DNA of 7,403 nucleotides from Persephonella sp. (GTDB lineage Bacteria; Aquificota; Aquificia; Aquificales; Hydrogenothermaceae): positions 1 through 7,403 of the forward strand of contig JALWKR010000042.1 of assembly GCA_027081375.1 (NCBI GenBank). The letters run 5' to 3'. The position numbers were made by a program, and so were the translations under genes. Of the stretch, positions 1 through 4,768 are shown one piece after another. The stretch's first letter is position 1; every line of letters begins with the position of its first letter. The notes beneath the pieces are model-generated. The model searched no databases and was not told the DNA's origin. It saw only the letters and a program-made list of their open reading frames with translations.

Positions 1-50
1 CGGCCAAGGGATTTTAAGTCCCTCGCGTCTGCCAGTTCCGCCACTCTCGC
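1..50 (-). tRNA. tRNA-Leu (anticodon UAA), 3' part outside the window
   Basis: Read on the minus strand from position 50, the sequence gives a 5' acceptor strand GCGAGAG, a D-arm typical of leucine tRNAs (GCGGAACTGGCAGACGC), and an anticodon arm with stem AGGGA/TCCCT around the loop CTTAAAA. Bases 34-36 of that loop are TAA, which decodes UUA leucine. The window edge removes the variable arm, T-arm and 3' acceptor strand. It lies 50 bp downstream of cmk on the same strand and has its own promoter. Confidence 0.93.
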
Positions 51-64
51 ATAGGCAGATAAAT

Positions 65-93
65 ATTTTATATATGTTTTAAATAAATTTCAA
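65..93 (-). promoter_or_regulatory. sigma70-type promoter of tRNA-Leu
   Basis: On the minus strand TTGAAA (93 to 88) is separated by exactly 17 bp from TAAAAT (70 to 65). Each box is one mismatch from the consensus TTGACA/TATAAT. The predicted start near 58 is about eight bases before the mature tRNA 5' end. The same -35 box, TTGAAA, occurs before the tRNA-Cys gene in this window, which supports the call. Confidence 0.65.
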
Positions 94-100
94 GATGTTT

Positions 101-769
101 TTACTTTGTGGATAATCTGCTTCTTACTATAGACAAGATTTCCTTAAAAACATCCTTTAATGTTTTATCTGAAGTATCTATTATAATTGCGTCCTTTGCA
201 GGTTTTAGAGGACTATCCTTTCTAGTAGTATCTAGTTTATCCCTCTCTACAATCTCCTTTAAAATCTCATCATAGGATACATTAAGCCCTTTTTCTTTTA
301 ACTCTTTAAATCTTCTTTCTGCTCTCACTTCAGGTTTTGCTGTCATAAATATTTTTATATCTGCATTAGGAAATATAACTGTACCTGTGTCTCTTCCCTC
401 TATAACTGCATTTTTTGCTTCTTCGCCTATCTTTCTCTGCATCTCAACTAGTATTTTTCTTACTTCTGTATATCTTGCTATCTTCGATGCTATTTTCCCT
501 ATTTCTTCTGTTCTAATTTCTGAGGAAACATCCTCTCCATCTAAAAACACTTTAATTTCTTCATTGTTTTTTAATCTTATATCTGTTTCTTTCAATACAT
601 TTATCACAGCTTCTTTATTATCTGGGTCTATTCCTAAACGTTTTATCTTTAAAGCTACAGCTCTGTACATTGCACCAGTGTCTATATATGTAAATCCTAG
701 CTCTTTAGCTAGTAGTTTTGCTATTGTGCTTTTTCCAGAACCCGCAGGTCCGTCAATGGCTATAATCAT
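101..769 (-). CDS. cmk: Cytidylate kinase (CMP/dCMP kinase)
   Basis: A soluble cytoplasmic nucleotide kinase of 222 residues, the usual length for bacterial Cmk. It phosphorylates CMP and dCMP with ATP in pyrimidine nucleotide recycling. Visible motifs are the P-loop GPAGSGKST (residues 7-15), DTGAMYR (30-36) of the nucleotide-binding core, EGRDTGT (124-130) and the lid/substrate segment RDKLDTTR (176-183) followed by SPLKPAKDA. The family more often has Ile or Met where this protein has Thr128 in the GRD-x-GT motif, a small deviation. The ATG at 769 starts directly before the P-loop strand, as expected. A GAGGT at 785-781 lies 11 bases upstream, a little far for a strong ribosome site. The start lies inside the 3' end of the upstream HAD gene, so expression is probably coupled to it. 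Confidence 0.96.
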   Translation of the reverse strand: MIIAIDGPAGSGKSTIAKLLAKELGFTYIDTGAMYRAVALKIKRLGIDPDNKEAVINVLKETDIRLKNNEEIKVFLDGEDVSSEIRTEEIGKIASKIARYTEVRKILVEMQRKIGEEAKNAVIEGRDTGTVIFPNADIKIFMTAKPEVRAERRFKELKEKGLNVSYDEILKEIVERDKLDTTRKDSPLKPAKDAIIIDTSDKTLKDVFKEILSIVRSRLSTK

Positions 770-1520
770 AACTGTTTAGTACCTCGCATATTTCATCTGC
801 TTCTTTTATTTTTATCTCAGTATTTATATCTTGATTATGAGGTGTTTCCTTAAGTATAAAATTTACATTTTTATTTTCTTCTTTATTAAATGAATTTACC
901 ATCTGCAAATCTGCATTTGTGTCTCCAATGTAAAATACTGGCTCTTCGTAAGAAACTTTTTCAAAAAATAATCTTAGTGGATAAGCAGAAGGTTTCCTAA
1001 GCTCAGGTTTTGGAATATCATCTTCAGTGATTATATAGTCAAAGTATTTATATAAATCAAAGTGTTTAAAAGAATAATCTAAATCATCAAAAGGCCTTCC
1101 TGTTATTACTCCTAATATATCAGCTTTTTTAGAAACTCTTTCTAATACATCGTGGGGAAATATAAGCTCTTCTTTTTTTCTGTGTTCCTGATATCTTTTT
1201 TCAAAATAATCTACTAACTCTTGGTATTCTGGCAATGTGATATTATGCTCTGTAGCAAATTGATACATTTTTTCTAAAGATTGGCTGTACTCTTTAAATA
1301 TTTCTTTAAACTTTTCCAATGGTATATTTAGCTTTGAAAAAATAATTCCTGCTATAGAAGCATCCCAATCGTTGTTTATGTTAAATGAGAATTTTATGTC
1401 CAATAGAGCTTCTTTACTAACTTTTTTTCCTGAAAAGAAAGTGACAGTATCAACTATAGAGTAGTGGTAAGACTTTGATACATCTATTAAAACCCCATCA
1501 ACATCAAATATAACAATCAT
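753..1520 (-). CDS. HAD-superfamily hydrolase (phosphatase-like, subfamily IA type)
   Basis: A 255-residue haloacid dehalogenase-fold protein. Motif I is FDVDGVLID with the nucleophile Asp6 and acid/base Asp8. Motif II is VITGR with Thr140. Motif III is probably Lys176 in a KPSAY segment. Motif IV is GDTNAD (199-204) with the metal-binding Asp200 and Asp204. A helical cap of about 110 residues lies between motifs I and II, as in subfamily IA. The opening DVDGVLIDVSKSYHYSI resembles a small clade of uncharacterised HAD proteins whose N-terminus reads like VDVSxSYR. The substrate cannot be told from sequence. The ATG at 1520 has GAGGA at 1529-1525. The 3' end overlaps the cmk start by 17 bp, so this is the first gene of a HAD-cmk transcript. 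No signal peptide is seen, so it is probably cytoplasmic. Confidence 0.9.
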   Translation of the reverse strand: MIVIFDVDGVLIDVSKSYHYSIVDTVTFFSGKKVSKEALLDIKFSFNINNDWDASIAGIIFSKLNIPLEKFKEIFKEYSQSLEKMYQFATEHNITLPEYQELVDYFEKRYQEHRKKEELIFPHDVLERVSKKADILGVITGRPFDDLDYSFKHFDLYKYFDYIITEDDIPKPELRKPSAYPLRLFFEKVSYEEPVFYIGDTNADLQMVNSFNKEENKNVNFILKETPHNQDINTEIKIKEADEICEVLNSYDYSH

Positions 1521-1554
1521 GCTGTCCTCATTATTACTTTAAATATAACGAAAT

Positions 1555-1560
1555 ATTATA
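1555..1560 (-). promoter_or_regulatory. -10 box of the HAD-cmk promoter
   Basis: The minus strand reads a perfect TATAAT at 1560-1555, about 35 bases before the HAD start codon. No good -35 lies at 17 bp. A weak TTGCTA (1580 to 1575) lies only 14 bp away. The box falls 7 bases from the -35 of the oppositely oriented globin promoter, so the two promoters are back to back and could interfere or share a regulator. Confidence 0.45.
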
Positions 1561-1567
1561 CAAAAAT

Positions 1568-1596
1568 TTGATGTTAGCAAATTTTACATTTATGAT
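1568..1596 (+). promoter_or_regulatory. sigma70-type promoter of the protoglobin-yjbQ genes
   Basis: TTGATG (1568-1573) and TATGAT (1591-1596) are separated by exactly 17 bp, in an AT-rich spacer. The predicted start near 1603 gives a leader of about 23 bases ending in the strong ribosome site GGAGGTG (1614-1620). I see no clear palindromic operator for an oxygen or nitric-oxide regulator between the promoter and the gene. Confidence 0.55.
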
Positions 1597-1625
1597 ATTT
1601 TTACCTTACCTGCGGAGGTGAATCA

Positions 1626-2213
1626 ATGGCTAATATAAATCAGAAATTACATGAAATTCTAAAACATTATGAAGTTCTAACAGGATTAAGTGATCAAGAT
1701 TATGAAATATTATCTAAACATAAAGACACGCTAGCTCAATGGAAAGATGAAGTAGTTAAGGACTTTTATGATACATTGTTTTCATACGAGCCAACCAAAA
1801 AGATATTTCATGAAAATGAAAGACCTAAAGTTGAAAAGACCCTTGAAGAATGGTATCTGGGACTTTTAGAAGGAAAAAAAGATTTTTCTTTCTGGGAACA
1901 CCAATGGTTTGTTGGTCTTGTTCATATTGCAAGAGGAGTTGATAATGCCTTTATGCACAGTATGATGGCAAGAGTACAAAACTTTATAGCTCAAAAATGT
2001 TTTGAAAATTTTTCTCCTGAAGAGGCAAAGGAAGTATATACTGCCTTTAAGAAAATAACAGATACTATAGCGGGAGTTATAATGGAAGGATATTTCCTTC
2101 AATATATTGAAGCTATAGGAAGAATGACTGGTATAAAAGAGGCAATTATTGAAAGGATGGCAAAGCTTGAATCTCAAAAAATGATAGATGAGTTTAGGGC
2201 AAAAGGAGGTTAA
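1626..2213 (+). CDS. Single-domain protoglobin (globin-sensor-type haem protein)
   Basis: A 195-residue protein with the pattern of protoglobins and globin-coupled sensors: an N-terminal pre-A helix region, [15 protein letters not shown] (47-61), [17 protein letters not shown] (89-105) and a C-terminal [10 protein letters not shown] helix (156-165). His100 in LVHIARGV is the expected proximal haem ligand. The chain stops about 30 residues after the globin fold with a charged helix and has no methyl-accepting, GGDEF or histidine kinase output domain, so it is a free-standing globin rather than a fused sensor. Family members bind O2, CO and NO, and the role here (gas binding, NO detoxification or sensing) is open. 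The ATG at 1626 has GGAGGTG six bases upstream. The last two glycine codons (GGA GGT) form the ribosome site of the next gene. Confidence 0.92.
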   Translation: MANINQKLHEILKHYEVLTGLSDQDYEILSKHKDTLAQWKDEVVKDFYDTLFSYEPTKKIFHENERPKVEKTLEEWYLGLLEGKKDFSFWEHQWFVGLVHIARGVDNAFMHSMMARVQNFIAQKCFENFSPEEAKEVYTAFKKITDTIAGVIMEGYFLQYIEAIGRMTGIKEAIIERMAKLESQKMIDEFRAKGG

Positions 2214-2214
2214 A

Positions 2215-2655
2215 ATGCCAATTTCCTTTGAAGGATCTGCAAAAGCTTATACTGAGTATCTACTTTTTAACACAAAAAATAGAAGAGAGCTAATAAGGAT
2301 AACTGATAAAGTCAAGGAAATTGTTAGAGCTTCAGGAATAAAAGATGGCCTTTGCCTTGTTTCTGCAATGCATCTAACAGCATCTGTTTTTATACAGGAT
2401 GATGAGGAAGGATTACATGAAGATATATGGGAATGGTTAGAAAAACTGGCTCCATTTAGAAAAGATTACAAACACCATCTTACAGGTGAAGATAATGGAG
2501 ATGCTCATCTAAAGAACCTTTTAACTCATCTTCAGGTTGTTGTTCCTGTTACAAATGGAGATTTAGACCTTGGTCCATGGCAGGAAATTTTCTATGCAGA
2601 GTATGACGGACAAAGACCAAAGAGGGTAATAGTGAAAGTATTAGGGATAGTTTAA
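2215..2655 (+). CDS. yjbQ: YjbQ/UPF0047 family protein (secondary thiamine-phosphate synthase type)
   Basis: A 146-residue protein of the compact YjbQ fold. Conserved family elements in order are MHLTAS (52-57) with His53, the acidic DDEEGLHED stretch (62-70), the DYKHH segment (84-88), GDAHLKNLL (95-103) with His98, [11 protein letters not shown] (115-125) and EYDGQR (129-134). The histidine and acidic residues probably form the conserved metal site. Some members show weak thiamine-phosphate synthase activity and can replace ThiE, but the physiological role of the family is not settled. I chose the ATG at 2215 over an upstream in-frame codon at 2188. GGAGGT (2205-2210) stands four bases before it, and homology starts there. 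The globin stop is one base upstream, so the two genes are almost certainly co-transcribed and translationally coupled. Confidence 0.93.
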   Translation: MPISFEGSAKAYTEYLLFNTKNRRELIRITDKVKEIVRASGIKDGLCLVSAMHLTASVFIQDDEEGLHEDIWEWLEKLAPFRKDYKHHLTGEDNGDAHLKNLLTHLQVVVPVTNGDLDLGPWQEIFYAEYDGQRPKRVIVKVLGIV

Positions 2656-2664
2656 TCTATCCCT
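2643..2664 (+). other. Perfect hairpin over the yjbQ stop codon
   Basis: AGGGATAG (2643-2650), a six-base loop TTTAAT, then CTATCCCT (2657-2664) make a perfect 8-bp stem. The yjbQ TAA (2653-2655) lies in the loop. No uninterrupted T-run follows, so it is not a textbook terminator. It could act as a weak terminator or an mRNA-stabilising 3' structure between yjbQ and the pseudouridine synthase. Confidence 0.4.
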
Positions 2665-2726
2665 TGAAAATAAATTTCTTTAATATATTCTTTCTCTGTA
2701 ATAAAATCGTACCCTTAAAGGAAAAT

Positions 2727-3458
2727 ATGGAAGTTCGTTTAAACAAGTTTATTGCTTCAACAGGTTACTGTTCTCGTAGAAAAGCTGATGAGCTTATAGA
2801 AAAAGGAAAAGTTAGAGTAAACAATAAAGTTGTAAAAGAGTTTGGATTAAAAATAAACCCAGAAAAAGATACAGTTGAAGTTGAAGGAAAAGTTTTAAAA
2901 CCAAAAGATAAAAAGGTTTATATAAAACTTTATAAACCAAGGGGATATCTAACTCAATTAGGAAAAGATAGATTTGGCAGAAAAACTCTTACAGACTTGT
3001 TTAAAGAAGTAGGTATAAAAGAAAAAGTTTTCCCTGTAGGAAGACTTGATTATGAAAGTGAAGGACTTTTGCTTTTAACAAATGATGGGGATGTGGCAAA
3101 TCTTATAATGCATCCTAAAAATAAGGTAAAAAAAACGTATATTGTTGAAGTAAAAGGCAGAGTTAATTTAGAAAAGTTTAACAAAATGAGAAAAGGTGCT
3201 CATTTAGAAGATGGATTTTTAAGACCTGATGACATAAAAATTCTAAAAAAGAAAAAAAATAGCACTGTTTTAGAAATTACCATTCATAGTGGTCAAAAAA
3301 GGATTATAAGAAGATTTATGAAATCTTTTGGTTATCCAGTAGTAAGATTAATTAGAACACAAATAGGAAAAATTAGTTTAGGAAACCTAAAGCCAGCTCA
3401 GTGGGAGAGAGTAGAAAAGGATTTACTTCCTCTTCCAAAAGAAAAAAGAAGAAAATAG
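2727..3458 (+). CDS. rluB: S4-domain rRNA pseudouridine synthase, RluB/RsuA family
   Basis: A 243-residue enzyme that isomerises a uridine in rRNA to pseudouridine. An S4 RNA-binding domain (about residues 3-57, with ASTGYCSRRKADELI) is followed by the synthase domain. The catalytic aspartate is Asp108 in the signature VGRLDYESEGLLLLTNDG (104-121). YLTQ and FGRKTL (74-88) and the C-terminal IRRFMKSFGYPVVRLIRTQIG (194-214) match the RsuA/RluB/RluE/RluF group. The usual RQVRRM motif reads RIIRRF here, so the glutamine is replaced. Sequence alone does not separate RluB (23S) from RsuA (16S). RluB is preferred from the length and the common RluB annotation in small genomes. The ATG at 2727 has AAGGA (2718-2722) upstream. 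The frame opens at a TTG at 2664 but that would add an untypical hydrophobic stretch inside a hairpin. It ends in a lysine/arginine-rich tail. Confidence 0.9.
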   Translation: MEVRLNKFIASTGYCSRRKADELIEKGKVRVNNKVVKEFGLKINPEKDTVEVEGKVLKPKDKKVYIKLYKPRGYLTQLGKDRFGRKTLTDLFKEVGIKEKVFPVGRLDYESEGLLLLTNDGDVANLIMHPKNKVKKTYIVEVKGRVNLEKFNKMRKGAHLEDGFLRPDDIKILKKKKNSTVLEITIHSGQKRIIRRFMKSFGYPVVRLIRTQIGKISLGNLKPAQWERVEKDLLPLPKEKRRK

Positions 3459-3492
3459 GGGCACCTCAGAAACGCTATAAAACATAATAAAA

Positions 3493-3518
3493 GGGAGTGT
3501 CCACCAAAGTGTGTAAAA
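3493..3518 (+). repeat. Left terminal inverted-repeat remnant of an IS256-family element
   Basis: The sequence GGGAGTGTCCACC followed by AAAGTGTGTAAAA resembles IS256-family termini, which typically combine a GTCC block with a GTGTAAAA block. It stands about 30 bases before a piece of IS256-like transposase coding sequence in the correct orientation. No opposing right-end repeat was found in the window. The assignment rests on memory of family ends and on the adjacent coding fragment. Confidence 0.5.
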
Positions 3519-3605
3519 ATAAAAAATGATATAAAACAAAAAATAAGAGATTTAATCCAACAAACACTTCAGGAAGCCCTTGAAGCAGAATTAGAAGAAT
3601 TCTTA
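3519..3605 (+). pseudogene. IS256-family transposase, N-terminal fragment
   Basis: The frame beginning near 3519 reads a charged helix, IKQKIRDLIQQT then LQEALEAELEEFL, the characteristic first ~30 residues of IS256 (Mutator-type) transposases, where it is normally followed by GYER. Here homology stops at Leu (3603-3605) and the frame continues into unrelated sequence up to TAA at 3750-3752. There is no ATG in this frame. The only nearby ATG (3526) is in another frame and hits a stop at once, so the start is also damaged. The catalytic DDE domain is absent. This is a dead left-end remnant of an insertion sequence. Confidence 0.6.
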
Positions 3606-3735
3606 GTTATTTTCGTTATTTTCGTAACATACATTTCTCATCCCTTAAAGTGTGTAATACTACAAAAACATGGTAATACAAAAATTACAACTATCAAGCT
3701 TTCTCATTCCAATGCTTTTCTTTTAGAAAATTTAA
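3606..3735. other. Unassigned stretch between two mobile-element remnants
   Basis: It begins exactly where transposase homology ends, with a 9-bp tandem duplication (GTTATTTTC at 3606-3614 and 3615-3623). It contains a second copy of AAAGTGTGTAA (3647-3657), also present in the IS256 left end at 3506-3516, in the same orientation. The frame from the transposase fragment stays open to 3752 but the translated residues match nothing I recognise and have no start codon. I see no RNA gene or clear regulatory site here. It is probably scrambled insertion-sequence or spacer DNA. Confidence 0.4.
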
Positions 3736-3753
3736 GAAAAACTATGTGCTAAT

Positions 3754-3775
3754 TCCACCCTTTTTAAAGGGTGGA
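3754..3775 (+). repeat. Left-end hairpin of the IS605-type element
   Basis: TCCACCCTTT and AAAGGGTGGA flank a two-base TT loop, giving a perfect 10-bp stem. Subterminal imperfect or perfect hairpins at this place are the recognition structures for the Y1 transposase TnpA in the IS200/IS605 superfamily. Being nearly palindromic, it could also form in RNA. Confidence 0.7.
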
Positions 3776-3784
3776 TACAGCACA

Positions 3785-3798
3785 CTGGCGTAAGCCAG
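3785..3798 (+). repeat. Small GNRA-loop hairpin in the element's left leader
   Basis: CTGGC, loop GTAA, GCCAG: a perfect 5-bp stem closed by a GNRA tetraloop, about 90 bases before the tnpB start. It may be part of the left-end recognition structure or of the tnpB mRNA leader. Confidence 0.45.
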
Positions 3799-3861
3799 AC
3801 AAATTTATAATTTGAGGCGAAATGAAATGAGCCAAATATCTTTTTATCGTTAGTTTTGCGT

Positions 3862-3867
3862 TATAAT
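3862..3867 (+). promoter_or_regulatory. Possible -10 box upstream of tnpB
   Basis: A perfect TATAAT stands 20 bases before the tnpB ATG. No convincing -35 lies 16-18 bp upstream. The ribosome site AGGTGA (3873-3878) follows, nine bases before the ATG. The element may therefore still be transcribed from its own left end, though the evidence is only one box. Confidence 0.35.
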
Positions 3868-3887
3868 GTAATAGGTGATATTTAGCT

Positions 3888-4575
3888 ATGATAACAGAAT
3901 ATACATACAGATTTCGGCTTTACCCAAATAAACAGCAACAGCATTTCCTAAACATTCAATTTGGACACTGCAGATTTGTATACAACAGACTATTGGAAAT
4001 ATCCAAGAAAGAATTTGAAGAACAAGGAATAAAATGGAACTACTATGAATATAAGAAAAAACTACCACAGCTAAAAGAAGAATATCCATTTTTAAAAGAA
4101 GCAAACAGCCAGAGCCTACAAGAAAGTGTAGAGAACCTTGATAGAGCATACAAAACAGATAGCAGATGTAAGCTGGTATGAATTTATGAGGATGCTGGAG
4201 TATAAGGCAAAATGGTATGGAAGGCAGATAATCAAAGCGGATAGATTTTATGCAAGCAGTAAGATCTGTAATGTATGCGGATACAAAAACGACCAGCTTA
4301 CACTATCAGTAAGAAAATGGCGGTGTCCTGTATGTGGGACACAGAACGATAGAGATGAGAATGCAAGTAAAAATCTATACAAGGTAGGGCTCACCCACCT
4401 TACGGGTGGTAGGGTAGGAACTACCCAAGCTCAAGCCTGTGCTCTGCACCAAAAGGTGCAGGCTCAATCCCAGAGGGATTGTGGAGCTGACTCTGTCGGC
4501 GGAATGCAAGATAATCTGCAGTCTACGAGACATCCAGCTGTGAAGCAGGAAGCTCGCTGTTTTAACAGCGAGTAG
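3888..4575 (+). pseudogene. tnpB: tnpB (RNA-guided nuclease of IS605-type elements), internally deleted and frameshifted
   Basis: The first frame encodes the TnpB N-terminus: YTYRFRLYPN (5-14), GHCRFVYNRLL (26-36) and SLQESVENLDRAYK (76-89). It then turns into eight foreign residues and stops at 4179-4181. The TnpB C-terminus resumes in a different frame at about 4153, with QIADVSWYEFMRMLEYKAKW. It continues through a zinc ribbon (CNVCG and CPVCG) and the third RuvC motif NDRDENASKNL. The whole centre is missing, including the RuvC-I aspartate and RuvC-II glutamate regions, so some 200 residues are lost relative to a usual ~400-residue TnpB. The join lies at about 4149-4160. Even a corrected frame could not cut DNA. 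The final ~60 codons before TAG at 4573-4575 translate the structured omegaRNA/right-end DNA. Intact TnpB uses an omegaRNA to cut target DNA and keep the element in the population. Confidence 0.9.
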
Positions 4576-4580
4576 TTCAC
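4388..4580 (+). ncRNA. omegaRNA-like scaffold at the right end of the tnpB element
   Basis: Just after the conserved end of tnpB the DNA becomes more G+C-rich and is a chain of stems. They are CCACC/GGTGG (4395-4409), GGGTAG/CTACCC with loop GAA (4412-4426), CTGCACC/GGTGCAG with loop AAAA (4444-4461), CAATCCC/GGGATTG with loop AGA (4465-4481) and CTCGCTGTT/AACAGCGAG (4553-4572). In known TnpB systems the omegaRNA is derived from this 3' region, overlaps the tnpB reading frame and ends at the element boundary, with the guide taken from flanking DNA. That would place the guide at about 4581-4600. The exact 5' end is not visible from sequence. Expression is not shown. Confidence 0.55.
4553..4572 (+). 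repeat. Right-end hairpin of the IS605-type element
   Basis: CTCGCTGTT, TT, AACAGCGAG: a perfect 9-bp stem with a two-base loop. It overlaps the last codons of the tnpB frame. It is the expected TnpA recognition hairpin, and lies four bases before the candidate cleavage site TCAC (4577-4580). Confidence 0.7.
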
Positions 4581-4643
4581 AAATTCAACCATAAAATCTT
4601 CTAAAAGGGTTGATTTTATTATAGGCTTTGAGGAAATTTTAAT

Positions 4644-4718
4644 TGGAGGCGGAGCCGGGAATCGAACCCGGGTATAAGGGATTTGCAGTCCCCTGCCTTA
4701 CCACTTGGCTACTCCGCC
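4644..4718 (-). tRNA. tRNA-Cys (anticodon GCA) with encoded CCA
   Basis: On the minus strand the cloverleaf is complete. The acceptor is GGCGGAG/CTCCGCC. The anticodon stem GGGGA/TCCCT encloses loop CTGCAAA, whose central GCA decodes UGC/UGU. The T-arm is CCGGG-TTCGATT-CCCGG. The discriminator base is U, usual for cysteine tRNAs, and a genomic CCA follows (4646-4644). The gene has its own promoter upstream. Its 3' end faces the right end of the IS605-type element, about 64 bp away. Confidence 0.97.
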
Positions 4719-4735
4719 GAAAGAAAGGAATATTT

Positions 4736-4763
4736 ATTATAACATTTTTATTTACTATTTCAA
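4736..4763 (-). promoter_or_regulatory. sigma70-type promoter of tRNA-Cys
   Basis: On the minus strand TTGAAA (4763 to 4758) and a perfect TATAAT (4741 to 4736) are separated by 16 bp. The predicted start near 4729 is about 10 bases before the mature tRNA. The -35 begins five bases after the ankyrin gene's stop codon, so the tRNA does not depend on the operon upstream, although read-through is possible as no terminator is seen. Confidence 0.68.
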
Positions 4764-4768
4764 GAACT

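Larger units (their letters stand above)
3736..4580 (+). mobile_element. IS200/IS605-superfamily element (IS1341-like), internally deleted
   Basis: A single-gene element with subterminal hairpins at both ends, a tnpB remnant on the plus strand and no tnpA. The left end holds a 10-bp stem at 3754-3775 and a small CTGGC-GTAA-GCCAG hairpin at 3785-3798. The right end holds a 9-bp stem at 4553-4572. By analogy with IS608, the GAAG at the 5' foot of the right hairpin (4549-4552) would recognise a right cleavage tetranucleotide TCAC (4577-4580), giving the right boundary. The left boundary is less certain. AATT before the left stem would match a site such as TTAA (3732-3735), 19 bases before the CCACCC stem. 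No terminal inverted repeats or target duplication are expected for this family. At about 845 bp it is well below a normal TnpB-only element, owing to the tnpB deletion. Confidence 0.7.

Noticed and set aside
387..779. 130-residue plus-strand open frame opposite cmk
   Set aside because: It is antisense to the clear cmk gene, has a low-complexity serine/isoleucine/phenylalanine composition, and shows no recognisable domain.
1866..2177. 103-residue minus-strand open frame opposite the protoglobin gene
   Set aside because: Composition (Ser/Phe/Tyr/Cys-rich) is typical of an antisense shadow, and the plus-strand protein has clear family motifs.
2188..2214. Upstream in-frame start for yjbQ
   Set aside because: It would overlap the globin gene and lacks a ribosome site. 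The ATG at 2215 has GGAGGT at ideal spacing.
2664..2726. TTG start adding 21 residues to the pseudouridine synthase
   Set aside because: The extension is hydrophobic, unlike any S4 domain, and lies in the hairpin after yjbQ. The ATG at 2727 fits family starts.
3886..4149. 87-residue minus-strand open frame opposite tnpB
   Set aside because: It is antisense to a recognisable TnpB N-terminus and has no domain or ribosome-site support.
4388..4580. Short-repeat cluster considered as a CRISPR array or group II intron end
   Set aside because: The stems differ from one another, there is no repeat-spacer periodicity, and they fit the right end of an IS605-type element.
4591..4619. ATAAAATC...GATTTTAT inverted repeat considered as a terminator for tRNA-Cys or tnpB
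   Set aside because: The 8-bp stem has only one G-C pair, a 13-base loop and no T-run on either strand, so it is too weak to call.
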